This document shows positions 24,894 to 34,900 of a DNA stretch of 49,770 bases, piece after piece. The notes below the pieces were generated by a model. The model was not told the origin of the DNA. It saw only the letters and a program-made list of their open reading frames with translations, and did not search any database. The stretch is from Planctomycetota bacterium (GTDB taxonomy: Bacteria; Planctomycetota; UBA1135; UBA2386), in contig CANEYR010000025.1 in assembly GCA_947444055.1 (NCBI GenBank), positions 1-49,770 of the forward strand, in the 5' to 3' direction. The translations under genes and the position numbers were made by a program. Positions within the stretch are counted from its first letter, which is position 1. Each line of letters opens with the position of its first letter.

Positions 24894-25997
24894 TCAGAAG
24901 CCGACGTTGATCTGCGTGCCGTTGCTGGCGGCGAGGCCCAGGCTCGTGGCCAAGGACAGCGACACGGCTTGCGCACCGAGAACGCTGCCAGCCAGCGAGA
25001 CGTTGTTCGGGATCGCCAAGGCAAAGCTACTGGCGCCGCCCACCACAGGGCCGCTCGAGAACAGGCCCACCGTCAGGTCCTGGTTGGCAAAGCAGCCGCC
25101 CATGCCGATGAACGTCAGGTTGAGGCCTGGATTGACGACGCCGCCGAAGGCGACGAAGGCAACGGGCGAAACGACCGGAATGCCCGAGATCGCCAGCGCG
25201 TAGGACGGGTTGCCGATCGCCGGGTAACCCACCGACGTCATGCTGAGGCCATCGCAGCCACTGCCGTAGTTCGAACGAGCCGCGCAGTTAGCGGGAGGGC
25301 CGCCCGGAACGACGACGTAGCCGGGGGCCGTCGCGATGAACAGCACCGAGTTGTTGCCAAGGTCGAAGGTCAGCGCGGTTGCCCACACTTCGTAGACCGA
25401 CGGGTCGACCGTGACACCGCCAGCGGACAGGTCGGTCGCGGCTGGCAGGACGACACCGCCACCTGGCGTGATGCCCGCGATGCCGTTGTCCGACACACCG
25501 CCGAACGTCGAGTTGTTGATGCAGCCCGGGCCGTAGGTGCAGCGAACGTCACCGTTCGGATACAGCGTGCACTGGAAATCGAAGCGCGGAGCTGGGATGC
25601 CGTAGTTCTGCATGCTGATCCAAGTCACCACGCACTTGGTCGCGGAGCTGTTGATGTAGATGGTGCCGCCGCCACTGCCGACGATGTCGCCGTGCAAACA
25701 GGCGACCTTAGGGCTGCCCGCCGAGAACGTCGCGACGGTCGGGGTCCACAGCGCGGCGCCGCCGACGGGCACCGGCACACCCGCGTTCGAGAACTGCAGG
25801 TACCCGTGGTCGGTGATGTGGATGTCGGTGTAGGTCACGCCACCGATGGAGAACGGAAAGCCGATCGGCTGGATCGCCAGTACGACGTCGGCTTGGTTCG
25901 TCGAAATCAGGGTGCCGTAGTTGCGGTCGAAACAGTTTTGGGCGAGAGCCGAGGAGGCGGCCATTGCCAAGGAAACGGAGAGGAGGATGAAACGCAT
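24894..25997 (-). CDS. Secreted hypothetical protein with shared C-terminal module
   Basis: A 367-residue exported protein. MRFILLSVSLAMAASSALAQ is a signal peptide cleaved after ALAQ. The N-terminal part (about 25-215) is beta-rich with LAIQPIGFPFSIGGVTYTDIHITDHGYLQFS, resembling the NIDO/PCC-like or jelly-roll domains that describe 'thin' surface material in planctomycetes; the family was not identified with certainty. The C-terminal part (about 245-367) starts YGSGCDGLSMTSVGYPAIGN and ends SNGTQINVGF and aligns with the C-terminus of the LamG protein next door. Function unknown. Confidence 0.8.
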   Translation of the reverse strand: MRFILLSVSLAMAASSALAQNCFDRNYGTLISTNQADVVLAIQPIGFPFSIGGVTYTDIHITDHGYLQFSNAGVPVPVGGAALWTPTVATFSAGSPKVACLHGDIVGSGGGTIYINSSATKCVVTWISMQNYGIPAPRFDFQCTLYPNGDVRCTYGPGCINNSTFGGVSDNGIAGITPGGGVVLPAATDLSAGGVTVDPSVYEVWATALTFDLGNNSVLFIATAPGYVVVPGGPPANCAARSNYGSGCDGLSMTSVGYPAIGNPSYALAISGIPVVSPVAFVAFGGVVNPGLNLTFIGMGGCFANQDLTVGLFSSGPVVGGASSFALAIPNNVSLAGSVLGAQAVSLSLATSLGLAASNGTQINVGF

Positions 25998-26417
25998 GGG
26001 ATCTGTCGGAAGTGGAGAAAGAGGGCTCAAGCCAATGAGGTTTGGCCTGACAACTAAGACGAGCCTAGCTCGCCCCGGGATCCGTTGCAGGCGCGATTCC
26101 TTTCTTGCCAGCGTCGCGGCGACACGCTTTGGCGAAACGGCTAAATGCATGGCGATCAGCCATTCCGCTGGGAACGGCTGCTGGGCGCCGCATACGGGCG
26201 GCGAGGGGCTGGTGAGTGCCAAGGCGGGTGCCGTCAGCAAGACCAAGTTGCTTGGTGACTGCGACTTGCCGGTGGTAAGGAACCAACGGGCCAAGCTGAC
26301 TGCAAGGCCGCCGAAGTGGGGGCAGTTGGGGCGGGAATGGTGCAGGCGGTGGTGATCGAGGCGCAGCTGCCTGTGGCTAGCATGGGCGGTCACCTAGTGC
26401 CCCCGAACCGGACTCCC
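25998..26417. other. Divergent intergenic region between two secreted-protein genes
   Basis: 420 bases without a gene. It must hold the promoters of both flanking genes, but no convincing -35/-10 pair was found. One perfect 15-base palindrome, ACCAAG-TTG-CTTGGT (26242-26256), stands out as a possible operator. Confidence 0.5.
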
Positions 26418-27299
26418 ATGCGCCTCGTCGCTGCCACTCTTCTTGCTCTCTGCGGTTCCCTGGTAGATGCCCACGCGCAAGCGATCATTGCGCAGAGCTC
26501 TGGGTTGTCGAGCCCGGCGCAAGTGATCGACTTTGGCGCTGGCGTGCTGCCGAACTTCACGCCGGTCTCGACGCAGTTCACCGGCATCCTGATCACCCAC
26601 GCGGCGTACTTCACGACGGGCGTGTCGAACAATCTGGTCGGAGGCTTCCTGACCAACGACTTCACAGCACCTGGCAGCACTCTGCGCATCCAGTTCGCGA
26701 CACCAGTGACGGATCTCAGTTTTGTCTACCACCAAATCTCGACCAGCGCGCCGTCCGTGATCCGCGCGGTCTTGCAGGGTGTCACCATCGATTCGTTCTC
26801 GGGCACGTGGAACCAATCGCAGCCGAACAACTACTTCGGCTTCACCAATACCGTGTTCGACGAGTTGCAGATCGACTTCGTCGCGGACTTCAACGTCGAC
26901 ACCTTGGCGTTCAATCCGGTCGGCAGCGTGTCGGCAGCTTGTGTGCCCTTCAACGGCTCGGCGATCAACCCGCCCGACTTCTCGTGCCAGACACTGCCGG
27001 TGCTGGGCACGACTTGGCAGGGCATCATCGCCACCAACGCCAACACCGTGTCGTCGGCTTTGGTGTATGCACCGTCAGGACTGGCGGCGCCAAGTCCCCT
27101 GTTCGTTGGCGAGTTGTTGATCCAGGTGTCGCCCTCGCCGATCGCGTTCGGAGGGGTTGGTAGCTACTCGTGGCCGCTGCCCTCGGCTTCGATTTGGGCG
27201 GGGTCCGTGTTTACCTTCCAAGGCGTGCGGCTCGACGTGGTCGGCGGTACCCCGACCTACGTGCTGCTGAATGCGATGCAGCTGGTGGTCGGGTTCTAG
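26418..27299 (+). CDS. Secreted hypothetical protein with shared C-terminal module
   Basis: A 293-residue exported protein with signal peptide MRLVAATLLALCGSLVDAHAQA. The N-terminal half (about 25-170) is a beta-sandwich-like domain with VIDFGAGVLPNFTPVSTQFTG and LQIDFVADFNVDTLAFNP, a pattern often seen in planctomycete surface proteins. The C-terminal half (about 190-293: LPVLGTTWQGIIATNANTV, SPLFVGELLIQVSP, ending LLNAMQLVVGF) resembles the terminal module of the two neighbouring minus-strand secreted proteins. No enzyme motif is visible. Confidence 0.78.
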   Translation: MRLVAATLLALCGSLVDAHAQAIIAQSSGLSSPAQVIDFGAGVLPNFTPVSTQFTGILITHAAYFTTGVSNNLVGGFLTNDFTAPGSTLRIQFATPVTDLSFVYHQISTSAPSVIRAVLQGVTIDSFSGTWNQSQPNNYFGFTNTVFDELQIDFVADFNVDTLAFNPVGSVSAACVPFNGSAINPPDFSCQTLPVLGTTWQGIIATNANTVSSALVYAPSGLAAPSPLFVGELLIQVSPSPIAFGGVGSYSWPLPSASIWAGSVFTFQGVRLDVVGGTPTYVLLNAMQLVVGF

Positions 27300-27318
27300 C
27301 TGCCGGGTTCTAGCTGCC
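27291..27318. repeat. 14-base tandem duplication across a stop codon
   Basis: GGGTTCTAGCTGCC occurs at 27291-27304 and again at 27305-27318. The first copy holds the TAG stop of the secreted protein, so the duplication lies at its 3' end, in the short gap before the convergent glgC. Confidence 0.85.
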
Positions 27319-27335
27319 GGACCCGACGCGCCGCA

Positions 27336-28574
27336 TCACGTCCATTGGTAGCCGCGACCGACGACGGTGATGCCGGACGCCGACACCGTGAAGCGCTTGC
27401 GGTCGGCTTCCGGGTCGTAGCCAATCACGGTGCCGTCGGGCACTTCGTTCCACTTGTCGATGATGACGCGGCGCAACTTGCAGTGTTTGCCGACGCGGGC
27501 GCCGCGCAGGATGATGCACTCGTCAAGCTGGCTGTGTTCGTCGACGTAGACGCGGTTGGAAAGTAACGAACTGCGCACTTTGCCGCCGGAGACCACGACG
27601 CCCGGGCACAGCAGGGAGTCCTGCACTTCCGCGCGCCGCCCGTCACCCGCTTCCGAGAACACGGTCTTCGCGGGCGGGTCGTTGTGCCACAGCGTGTAGG
27701 TCGGCCATTCCTTGCGATACAGATTGAGCTGCGGTTTGACGCTGCACAGATCCATGTTCGCTTCGAAGTAGGCCTCGATGGTGCCGACGTCGCGCCAGTA
27801 CGGGGCCTCATCGCCAGGCAGGCCCTTGAACGCGTGGGCGTAGACCGGCACTTCGTGGATCATGCGCGGGATCACGTGATGGCCGAAGTCGCCACCTTGG
27901 CCTTCTGGCATCGCGTTGTCTTCGCGCAACCGCTTCACCAGTTGCTTCGTCTCAAACACGTAGATGCCCATCGACGCGAGGCAGAAGCCGGGCTCGCCCG
28001 GAATCTGCGGTGGGTTGCTCTTGGGCTTTTCGACAAAGCCAGTAATGCGACCGTCGGCGGCCACCTGCAGGATGCCGAAACTCGATGCTTCCTCGGCGCG
28101 AATCCTTACCGCCCCGATCGTCAGTGCGGCGCCGTGCTCGACGTGCTCGCGCAGCATGTCGCGATAGTCCATCTGGTAGATGTGATCACCGGAGAGCACG
28201 ACGGTGTTCGACGGATCCCAGTCCTGGATCGAATCAAGGTTGTGGAAGATCGCGTCGGCGGTGCCGCGGTACCACTTGCCTACTGACACGTGGTGGGGCG
28301 GGCTGCAGGTGATCCACTGCTCAAGGCGCCGCGGCAGGAAGTTCCAACCAAAGCGAATGTGCTCTTCCAGCGAGCGCGCTTGGTACTGGGTCAGCAAGTG
28401 AATGCGTCGCAGCCCCGAGTGGATGCAGTTGCTGAGCGTGAAGTCGATGATGCGATAGCAGCCACCGAACGGCACGGCGGGCTTGGCGCGCTGCAGCGTC
28501 AGGGGTTTGAGGCGGCTGCCCTCGCCGCCGGCGAGGATGAAGACGAGCGTGTTCCTAAGGTTGAGACTGACCAT
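27336..28574 (-). CDS. glgC: Glucose-1-phosphate adenylyltransferase (ADP-glucose pyrophosphorylase)
   Basis: A 412-residue protein that makes ADP-glucose from glucose 1-phosphate and ATP, the classic first step of bacterial glycogen synthesis. Signatures: FILAGGEGSRLKPLT, KPAVPFGGCYRIIDFTLSNC, WYRGTADAIFHNL, VVLSGDHIYQMDY (catalytic aspartate region), GFVEKPK, and YWRDVGTIEAYFEANMDL. A C-terminal left-handed beta-helix with LLCPGVVVSGGKVRSSLLSNRV follows. The length fits the family (about 410-430). It is transcribed away from the debranching-GH57-synthase operon, from a 163-base shared upstream region. Confidence 0.95.
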   Translation of the reverse strand: MVSLNLRNTLVFILAGGEGSRLKPLTLQRAKPAVPFGGCYRIIDFTLSNCIHSGLRRIHLLTQYQARSLEEHIRFGWNFLPRRLEQWITCSPPHHVSVGKWYRGTADAIFHNLDSIQDWDPSNTVVLSGDHIYQMDYRDMLREHVEHGAALTIGAVRIRAEEASSFGILQVAADGRITGFVEKPKSNPPQIPGEPGFCLASMGIYVFETKQLVKRLREDNAMPEGQGGDFGHHVIPRMIHEVPVYAHAFKGLPGDEAPYWRDVGTIEAYFEANMDLCSVKPQLNLYRKEWPTYTLWHNDPPAKTVFSEAGDGRRAEVQDSLLCPGVVVSGGKVRSSLLSNRVYVDEHSQLDECIILRGARVGKHCKLRRVIIDKWNEVPDGTVIGYDPEADRKRFTVSASGITVVGRGYQWT

Positions 28575-28737
28575 GCGTTCTCGGTGGAGTGCGACGAGCG
28601 GGGGGGCGAAGGATGCAACCATCGGCCGCGAAGGGACAGGGCTTGATGAGCAAATCCGGCGGCGAAGGAACGTTGATACCGGAGGTTCTCGACGTAGGCT
28701 CGTGCCCATTCGTCGCGCTGCGCACCTCCGACTTCTG

Positions 28738-30708
28738 ATGCACGAAGCCCGTTTTTCGACCGCTGTTGACCATGCTGGTGCGGTCGTGCACGCCGGAGAT
28801 GCCGAGTGGCTGCTGACGGATGGTGCCGGTGGCTACGCCTGCGGGGCCGTCGATGACTTGGTGCGGCGCCGCTACCACGGGCTGTGGATCGCGCGGCCAG
28901 CGGGGTCGACGCGGCGGCATATGGTGCTGGCCGGTTTGGACGAACGGTTGGTAGAGGGGGATGTCGTCACCCACTTCCTGCATGCGCACTGGCGCGATCA
29001 CGAACGGTCGTCGCCAGGGCAAGCTGCGAACACCTTCACCCACGGACCGTTGCCGACATGGACGTTCCGCACGGGTGCGCACACGATCGAACGGCAGGTC
29101 GCACTGCAGCGTGCGGCGGCAGGACAGGCGCCCCTGGCGTTGGTGCGGTGGCGCAACCTTGGGGCGGTCTCGGTGCGGCTCTGTGTGCGCCCGTTGCTCG
29201 GCTGGTGTGATGCCGACCACTTGCCGACGGCGACCGAACGCTTCGACGCGACGGTGCAAGCGCGAGGAGCGAGTTGGGGCGTGCGGCCGAACGAACTGTT
29301 GCCGACTCTGTGGCTCACCGCCGATGGCACGGCGGCGTTTGTTGCGGAGGGTTCTTGGTACCGAGGCTTCGTATATGCCGAGGATCGCGCGCGCGGCTAC
29401 GACCACATCGGCGATCGTTGGAGTCCGGGCGTGATCGAACTCGACATCGGTCCGGGGCATGCCGCGACGGTGGCGTTCTCGCTGACGGAGCCTTGCACCG
29501 ATGCGCGAGCAGCCTTCGACCTAGTGGCCGCCAGCGCCGCCCAGCGTTGGCGCGACGCGGCGCGTCAGGCCTCGCCACTGGTCGCGCGCTTGGCGCTGAC
29601 GGCCGATGATTTTTTCTATCGCGATGACAGCGGTCGGCTGGGCGTGCTGGCGGGGTTCCCATGGTTTGGCGAATGGGGGCGCGATGTGTTCGTGTCGCTG
29701 CCAGGGCTGACACTGGCGCGGGGCCGCCTCGACCTGTGTGCGGACGTGCTGCGCGGGGCCTTGCCGTTCTTGCGGGGCGGGCTGTTGCCGAACATCTATG
29801 GACGCGACGCGGCCGACAGCCACTACGACAGCTGTGACGCGGCCCTGTGGTTTTCACTCGCCGTGCAGCGCTACATGGACGCGGGCGGCGACACGGCGTT
29901 CGTGCAGAAGCAGCTGGTGCCGGCTTTGGCGGACATCGCGCGCTGCTACCAACGCGGCACGGACCTCGGTCTCGTGGTCGACGCCGCGGGCCTGTTGTGT
30001 GCGGGTCGCGCTGACCTCAATGCCACTTGGATGGATGCGCGTACTGCGAGCGGACCCGTGACGCCGCGAGCGGGGCTGCCCGTGGAGATCCAAGCGCTGT
30101 GGTACTCGTTGCTGGCGTTCTTGGCCGAACACGACCCGCAGTGGGCGCCTTTGCGCGATCGCTGCGGCAAGGCGTTCGTGCAGCAGTTCTGGCTCACCAA
30201 CGACCAATGCCTCGCCGACCGCGTGTTTGCGGGCACGCCGGTGCGCGAAGTGCGCCCCAACATGTTGGTCGCGGCCGCCCTCGCGCGATCGCCGTTGTCG
30301 CTGTCCCAGCGTGCTGGCGTCGTCGCCAAGGCGCGAGCCGAACTCGTCACCAGTGTGGGGCTGCGCACGCTGTCACCGCTCGATGCCGCCTACCGCGGGC
30401 GTTACGGCGGTGGCATTGACGCCCGCGACAGCGCCTACCACCAAGGCACGGTGTGGCCATGGCTCGCGGGCTTCTATGTTGAGGCGACGCTTGCCGCGGT
30501 CAGCAAGAAGGCGCGGCGCCAGACGGCGCAAGAACTCAGCGCGTGGCTCGATGGGTTCGTCCCAGAGCTCGAGCGAGCCGGGCTCGACCACGTCAGTGAA
30601 GTATTCGATGGCGACCCGCCACACCGCCCGGGCGGCACCTTCGCGCAGGCGTGGAACAGTGGCGAACTACTGCGCGCAGGCGCCCTGGTCGCGGGAGCCC
30701 AGCAGTGA
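28738..30708 (+). CDS. Amylo-alpha-1,6-glucosidase (glycogen debranching enzyme)
   Basis: A 656-residue debranching enzyme of the GDE type (GH133-like), which removes alpha-1,6 branches from glycogen. The N-terminal domain (LTDGAGGYACGAVDDLVRRRYHGLWIA, shown here as GAGGYACGAVDDLV and RRRYHGLWIA) is the GDE_N fold, and the C-terminal (alpha/alpha)6 domain contains FPWFGEWGRDVFVSLPGL, LPNIYGRDAADSHYDSCDAALWF, the W-M-D-A block NATWMDAR and GIDARDSAYHQGTVWPWLAG. The ATG at 28738 is preferred because it precedes the first conserved strand, although no ribosome site is visible. It overlaps the GH57 gene by four bases (GTGA). Confidence 0.92.
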   Translation: MHEARFSTAVDHAGAVVHAGDAEWLLTDGAGGYACGAVDDLVRRRYHGLWIARPAGSTRRHMVLAGLDERLVEGDVVTHFLHAHWRDHERSSPGQAANTFTHGPLPTWTFRTGAHTIERQVALQRAAAGQAPLALVRWRNLGAVSVRLCVRPLLGWCDADHLPTATERFDATVQARGASWGVRPNELLPTLWLTADGTAAFVAEGSWYRGFVYAEDRARGYDHIGDRWSPGVIELDIGPGHAATVAFSLTEPCTDARAAFDLVAASAAQRWRDAARQASPLVARLALTADDFFYRDDSGRLGVLAGFPWFGEWGRDVFVSLPGLTLARGRLDLCADVLRGALPFLRGGLLPNIYGRDAADSHYDSCDAALWFSLAVQRYMDAGGDTAFVQKQLVPALADIARCYQRGTDLGLVVDAAGLLCAGRADLNATWMDARTASGPVTPRAGLPVEIQALWYSLLAFLAEHDPQWAPLRDRCGKAFVQQFWLTNDQCLADRVFAGTPVREVRPNMLVAAALARSPLSLSQRAGVVAKARAELVTSVGLRTLSPLDAAYRGRYGGGIDARDSAYHQGTVWPWLAGFYVEATLAAVSKKARRQTAQELSAWLDGFVPELERAGLDHVSEVFDGDPPHRPGGTFAQAWNSGELLRAGALVAGAQQ

Positions 30709-31910
30709 TCGACGTCGTCTTCTACTTTCAGGTGCACCAGCCGTACCGGCTGCAGAAGTGGAAGCCGCAGGATCGCATCAAGAAGCTCGACCTGTTCGAC
30801 GAGCCGCTCAATCGCTTGGTCGCCGAACGCGTCGCCCAGCGTTGTTACCTGCCGATGAACAAGCTGCTGCTCGATGCGATCGAACGCACCGACGGCCAGT
30901 TTCGCTGCGCCTTCTCGCTGTCGGGAACGGTGATCCAACAACTGCGCGATTGGGTGCCCGAGGCGCTCGACAGTTTTGTTCAGCTTGCCGACTCCGGCAA
31001 CGTCGAGTTCTTGTGCGAGACCAGCCAGCACAGCCTCGCCGCGGTGGTCGATCTCGCGGAGTTTGCCGATCAGGTCGAAGTGCAGCGCGCGACCATCACC
31101 GACCTGTTCGGTGCGCCCAGCACGTTCCGCAACACCGAGCTGATTCTCGACAACACCATCTGCAAGAAGGTCGAGGACCTGGGCTTTGAGTGCATGCTTG
31201 GCGAAGGCGCCGATCGCTTGCTGAGCTGGCGCAGCCCGCAAGTGCCGTATCGGCCGAAGGGCTGCAAGACGTTGAAACTGCTGTTGCGCAGCTATTCGCT
31301 GTCGGACGACATCGCCTTCCGATTCTCGAATCGCAAGTGGCCTTCGTACCCGCTGTTTGCCGATACCTACGCGGGCTGGTTGCACGACGTGCCGCCGCCG
31401 GCGCAGTTCATCGGATTGTTCATGGACTACGAAACCTTTGGCGAGCATCAGAGTGAGCAGACCGGCATCCTCGACTTCATGCGTCACCTGCCTGAGCAGG
31501 TGTTGCAGGACGCCAGTTTTCGTTTCCGCACGCCCGCCCAGGTTGCCGCCGAACGCTCCGCCGCGTCGGAGCTCGACATCGACAAGCCGGTGTCGTGGGC
31601 CGACGTCGAACGCAATCTGTCGGCCTGGCTCGGCAACCCGATGCAGCTCGAAGCCCACAAGGCGATCTACGCCCTGCGCGAAGACGTGCTCGCCGTTGCC
31701 AAGAAGCGGCCGGACCTGCTGGCCGCGTGGCGCCAATTCACCACCTCGGATCACGTGTACTACGTAGCGACGAAGCATCACAGCGACGCCGAAGTGCACG
31801 AGTATTTCAGTCCCTACGAGTCGCCTCACGCAGCGTACGTAACGCTGATGACGGCCTTCGACCATCTGCGCCGCGAGGTGCAGAAGGCGAACCAGAAGCA
31901 GAAGCAGTGA
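30705..31910 (+). CDS. Glycoside hydrolase family 57 protein (alpha-amylase-like)
   Basis: A 401-residue GH57 enzyme acting on alpha-1,4-glucans. Conserved regions visible: YFQVHQPYRL (residues 7-16), CETSQHSLAA, CMLGEGADRL with the probable nucleophile E167, and FMDYETFGEHQSEQTGILDF with the probable acid/base D241. It is shorter than GH57 branching enzymes (500 or more) and closer to the small alpha-amylases that lie next to GDE and GT3 synthase genes in Bacteroidota. Amylase, glucanotransferase and branching activity cannot be separated from sequence alone. GTG start within the stop of the debranching gene; the fusion gene follows directly. Confidence 0.9.
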   Translation: MIDVVFYFQVHQPYRLQKWKPQDRIKKLDLFDEPLNRLVAERVAQRCYLPMNKLLLDAIERTDGQFRCAFSLSGTVIQQLRDWVPEALDSFVQLADSGNVEFLCETSQHSLAAVVDLAEFADQVEVQRATITDLFGAPSTFRNTELILDNTICKKVEDLGFECMLGEGADRLLSWRSPQVPYRPKGCKTLKLLLRSYSLSDDIAFRFSNRKWPSYPLFADTYAGWLHDVPPPAQFIGLFMDYETFGEHQSEQTGILDFMRHLPEQVLQDASFRFRTPAQVAAERSAASELDIDKPVSWADVERNLSAWLGNPMQLEAHKAIYALREDVLAVAKKRPDLLAAWRQFTTSDHVYYVATKHHSDAEVHEYFSPYESPHAAYVTLMTAFDHLRREVQKANQKQKQ

Positions 31911-31912
31911 CC

Positions 31913-34900
31913 ATGCCGGACCGATCGTTCCAACTGTTTGAGATCAGCTGGGAAGTGTGCAACAAGGTCGGCGGCATCCACACGGTGCTGTCGAGCAAGG
32001 CCGTGACCGCGGTCGAGCGCTTTGGTGATGACTACATCACCATCGGCCCGCAGTTGCTCGGCGGCACCGGCGCGCACCCGCCGTTCGACGAGGAGCCCGG
32101 CTTCGAGGAGTTCATCCAGTCGTGCCGACAGATCGGCGTGCCGGTGCGCATTGGCCGATGGCGTATTCCCGGGCGTCCACGCTGCATCCTGGTCGGGTTC
32201 TCCGGCCTCTACGAACAGAAGAACGGCATCCTCGCCGGCCTGTGGGAGCGTCACCGCGTCGACTCGATTGCCGGCGATTGGGACTATGTCGAGCCGGTGT
32301 TGTTCTCCATTGCCGCGGCGAAAGTGATCGAGCGTTGGTGGGAAGAGTTCTTGGCGCCGTTCCACCGTCGAGCCGTCGTGCAGGCGCACGAATGGATGAC
32401 TGGCGCGTCGCTGCTCTACCTGCAGGAACGCATTCCCAGCATCGGCACGGTGTTCACGACGCACGCGACCATGCTTGGGCGAGCGCTGGCGTCGCTTGGT
32501 ATCACGCCGGATCCGAATGCCGCGGACAAAGGGCTCGGTGGCAAGACTGTGGAGGAGCTGGCGCGCGTGCATGGCGTGCAGGCCAAGCACTCGCTCGAGG
32601 GCGTGTGTGCGCGCAAGGCGGATGTGTTCACGACGGTGAGTTCGATTACCGCCGCGGAAGCCGAACTGCTGCACTCGCGCAAAGTCGACCAGCTGTTGCC
32701 CAACGGGATCGACCTCGCGGTCGTCGACGAGTTGGCCGCCGGCGATCGCAACGTGACGCGCGCGGAGTTGGCGAAGGTCGCCAAGGCCATGCTCGGCGAA
32801 GACGTCAGTGACGCTTCGTTCTTCGCGCTCGCGGGCCGCTACGAGTTTCACAACAAGGGCATCGAGTTGTTGCTCGATGCATTGGCGCAGATGAAGGGCA
32901 ACAAGGGGCGCCGCATCGTGGCGTTCCTGTTGGTGCCATCGGGCAATTCGGGTGTGCGCGGCGAACTGATGGAGCGACTCGCCGGCAGCAGCTCGACCAC
33001 GCCGATCGGGCTGTGCACGCACAACCTGTTCGACGAAGAGCACGACCCGGTGCATGTGCATTGCAAGCGCATCGGCCTCGACAACCGCCTCGGCAGCCGC
33101 ATCAAGGTCGTGCAGATCCCGATCTACCTGCGCCCAGACGACGGTCTTTTCCGGCGCGAGTACGAAGCGGTGTTGGCGGCGATGGACCTCGGCGCCTACC
33201 CGTCCTACTACGAGCCTTGGGGCTACACCCCGCAAGAGGCCCTCGCGGTGGGCGTGCCGACGATCACCACCGACCTCGCCGGGTTTGGTCGATGGGCCAA
33301 TTCGGCTGGGCTCGGCCCCGCCGATGGCATCACCGTGTTGAAGCGCGAACGCGTTCCCTACAAGGACGTCACCATCGCGACGGTCGATGCGATCGAGGGC
33401 TTCCTCGATGCCAAGTTCGACGTCGAGCAGCGGCGTGTGCGCTGCCGCGCGGCCGCTGGCCGCACGGCGTGGAAGGACCTCTTCGCCAACTACTCTGCTG
33501 CCTACCAAACGGCGATGGCCGCCGTGCAGCTACGCAGCACGACCGGCGTGGTGCAATTCCGGCTGCCGCGCCGAGCGCTGCCGACCCCGGGTTCTGGTAC
33601 CTCGCCGCGGTTGTCGCCGTTCGAAGCGTCGGCGACCTTGCCGCAAAGTCTGCGTGGCTTGGAACGCTTGGCGCGCAATTTCTGGTGGGTGTGGAACGGC
33701 GGCGTGCGGGGCCTGTTCGAGGAACTAGCTCCCGGCTTTCAGAAGTGCGGGGAGAATCCGATCGCGTTCCTGCAGAGCGTCGGCCTTGAGGCTCTGGACA
33801 CGAAGGCGAAGGACCCGGACTACCTGCGTCGACTGCAAGCGGTGCTGAAACGCTTCGACGCCTACATGGCGACGGCGCAGAACCCGTTGCCGATCAGCGA
33901 CGTTGCCGATGGCCCGGCGATTTCCCCACAGCATCCGGTGGCTTACTTCTCGGCTGAGTTTGGCGTGCACCACTCGCTGCCGATCTACAGCGGCGGGCTC
34001 GGCATCTTGGCCGGTGACCACCTGAAATCTGCCAGTGACCTCGGCGTGCCGTTGGTCGCGGTTGGGCTCTTCTACCAGTTTGGCTACATGAGCCAGCAGT
34101 TGTCGAGCGACGGCCAGCAAGTCGCCGCCGACAAGGAGAACCGCGCCGCCAAGCTCGCCGTGGAGATCGTGCGCAGTTCCGACGGTCGGCCGTTGGAGGT
34201 GTCACTGCCAATGCCTGGCCGCGAACTGTTCGTGCGCGCTTGGCGGGCGATGGTCGGTCGGGTGACGCTCTACTTGCTCGACACCAACCTGGCACAGAAT
34301 CGCCCCGAGGATCGCGACATCACGCGCAACCTCTACGGCGGCGACGTCGAGACGCGCATCCAGCAAGAGATCGTGCTCGGGCGCGGCGGCGTGCGAGTGT
34401 TGCGCGCGCTCGGCATTCGGCCGGCGGTCTACCACATGAACGAAGGCCACGCGGCCTTCCTCACGCTGGAGCGCACCAGTCGATTGGTACGCGGGGAAGG
34501 GCTGCCGTTCGACGCCGCGCGCGAGTACGTCGCTTCGACGACGCTGTTCACGACGCACACGCCGGTGCCTGCCGGTCATGACCGCTTTGCCGAAGACATG
34601 GTGCGTCGCTACTTCGGCGATGCCGAGGAATGGGTTGGCTTGCCGTGGGATCGCTTCTTCGCGCTCGGCCAAGCCAGCGGCGGCAGTACGGAGTTCAACA
34701 TGACGTACCTGGCGATGAACTTCGCCGGCTTCGTCAATGGCGTCAGCAAACTGCACGGCTTGGCTTCGCAGAAGTTGCTGCACGCGTTCTGGCCAGGCTT
34801 GCTCGAAAGTGAAGTGCCGGTGGCGGCCATCACCAACGGCGTGCATCTGGCGACCTGGACCCAGCCCGGCATCGTCAAGCTGCTGCGCGGCGACGACGAG

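Noticed and set aside
24717-26057. Plus-strand frame of 446 codons opposite the 24.9 kb secreted protein
   Set aside because: It is antisense to a gene with a clear signal peptide; its translation is low-complexity Arg/Ala/Asp without a family match.
31595-31912. N-terminal extension of the glycogen fusion protein upstream of 31913
   Set aside because: The added codons overlap the GH57 gene in another frame and have no similarity to GT3 synthases, which begin close to the KVGGI motif.
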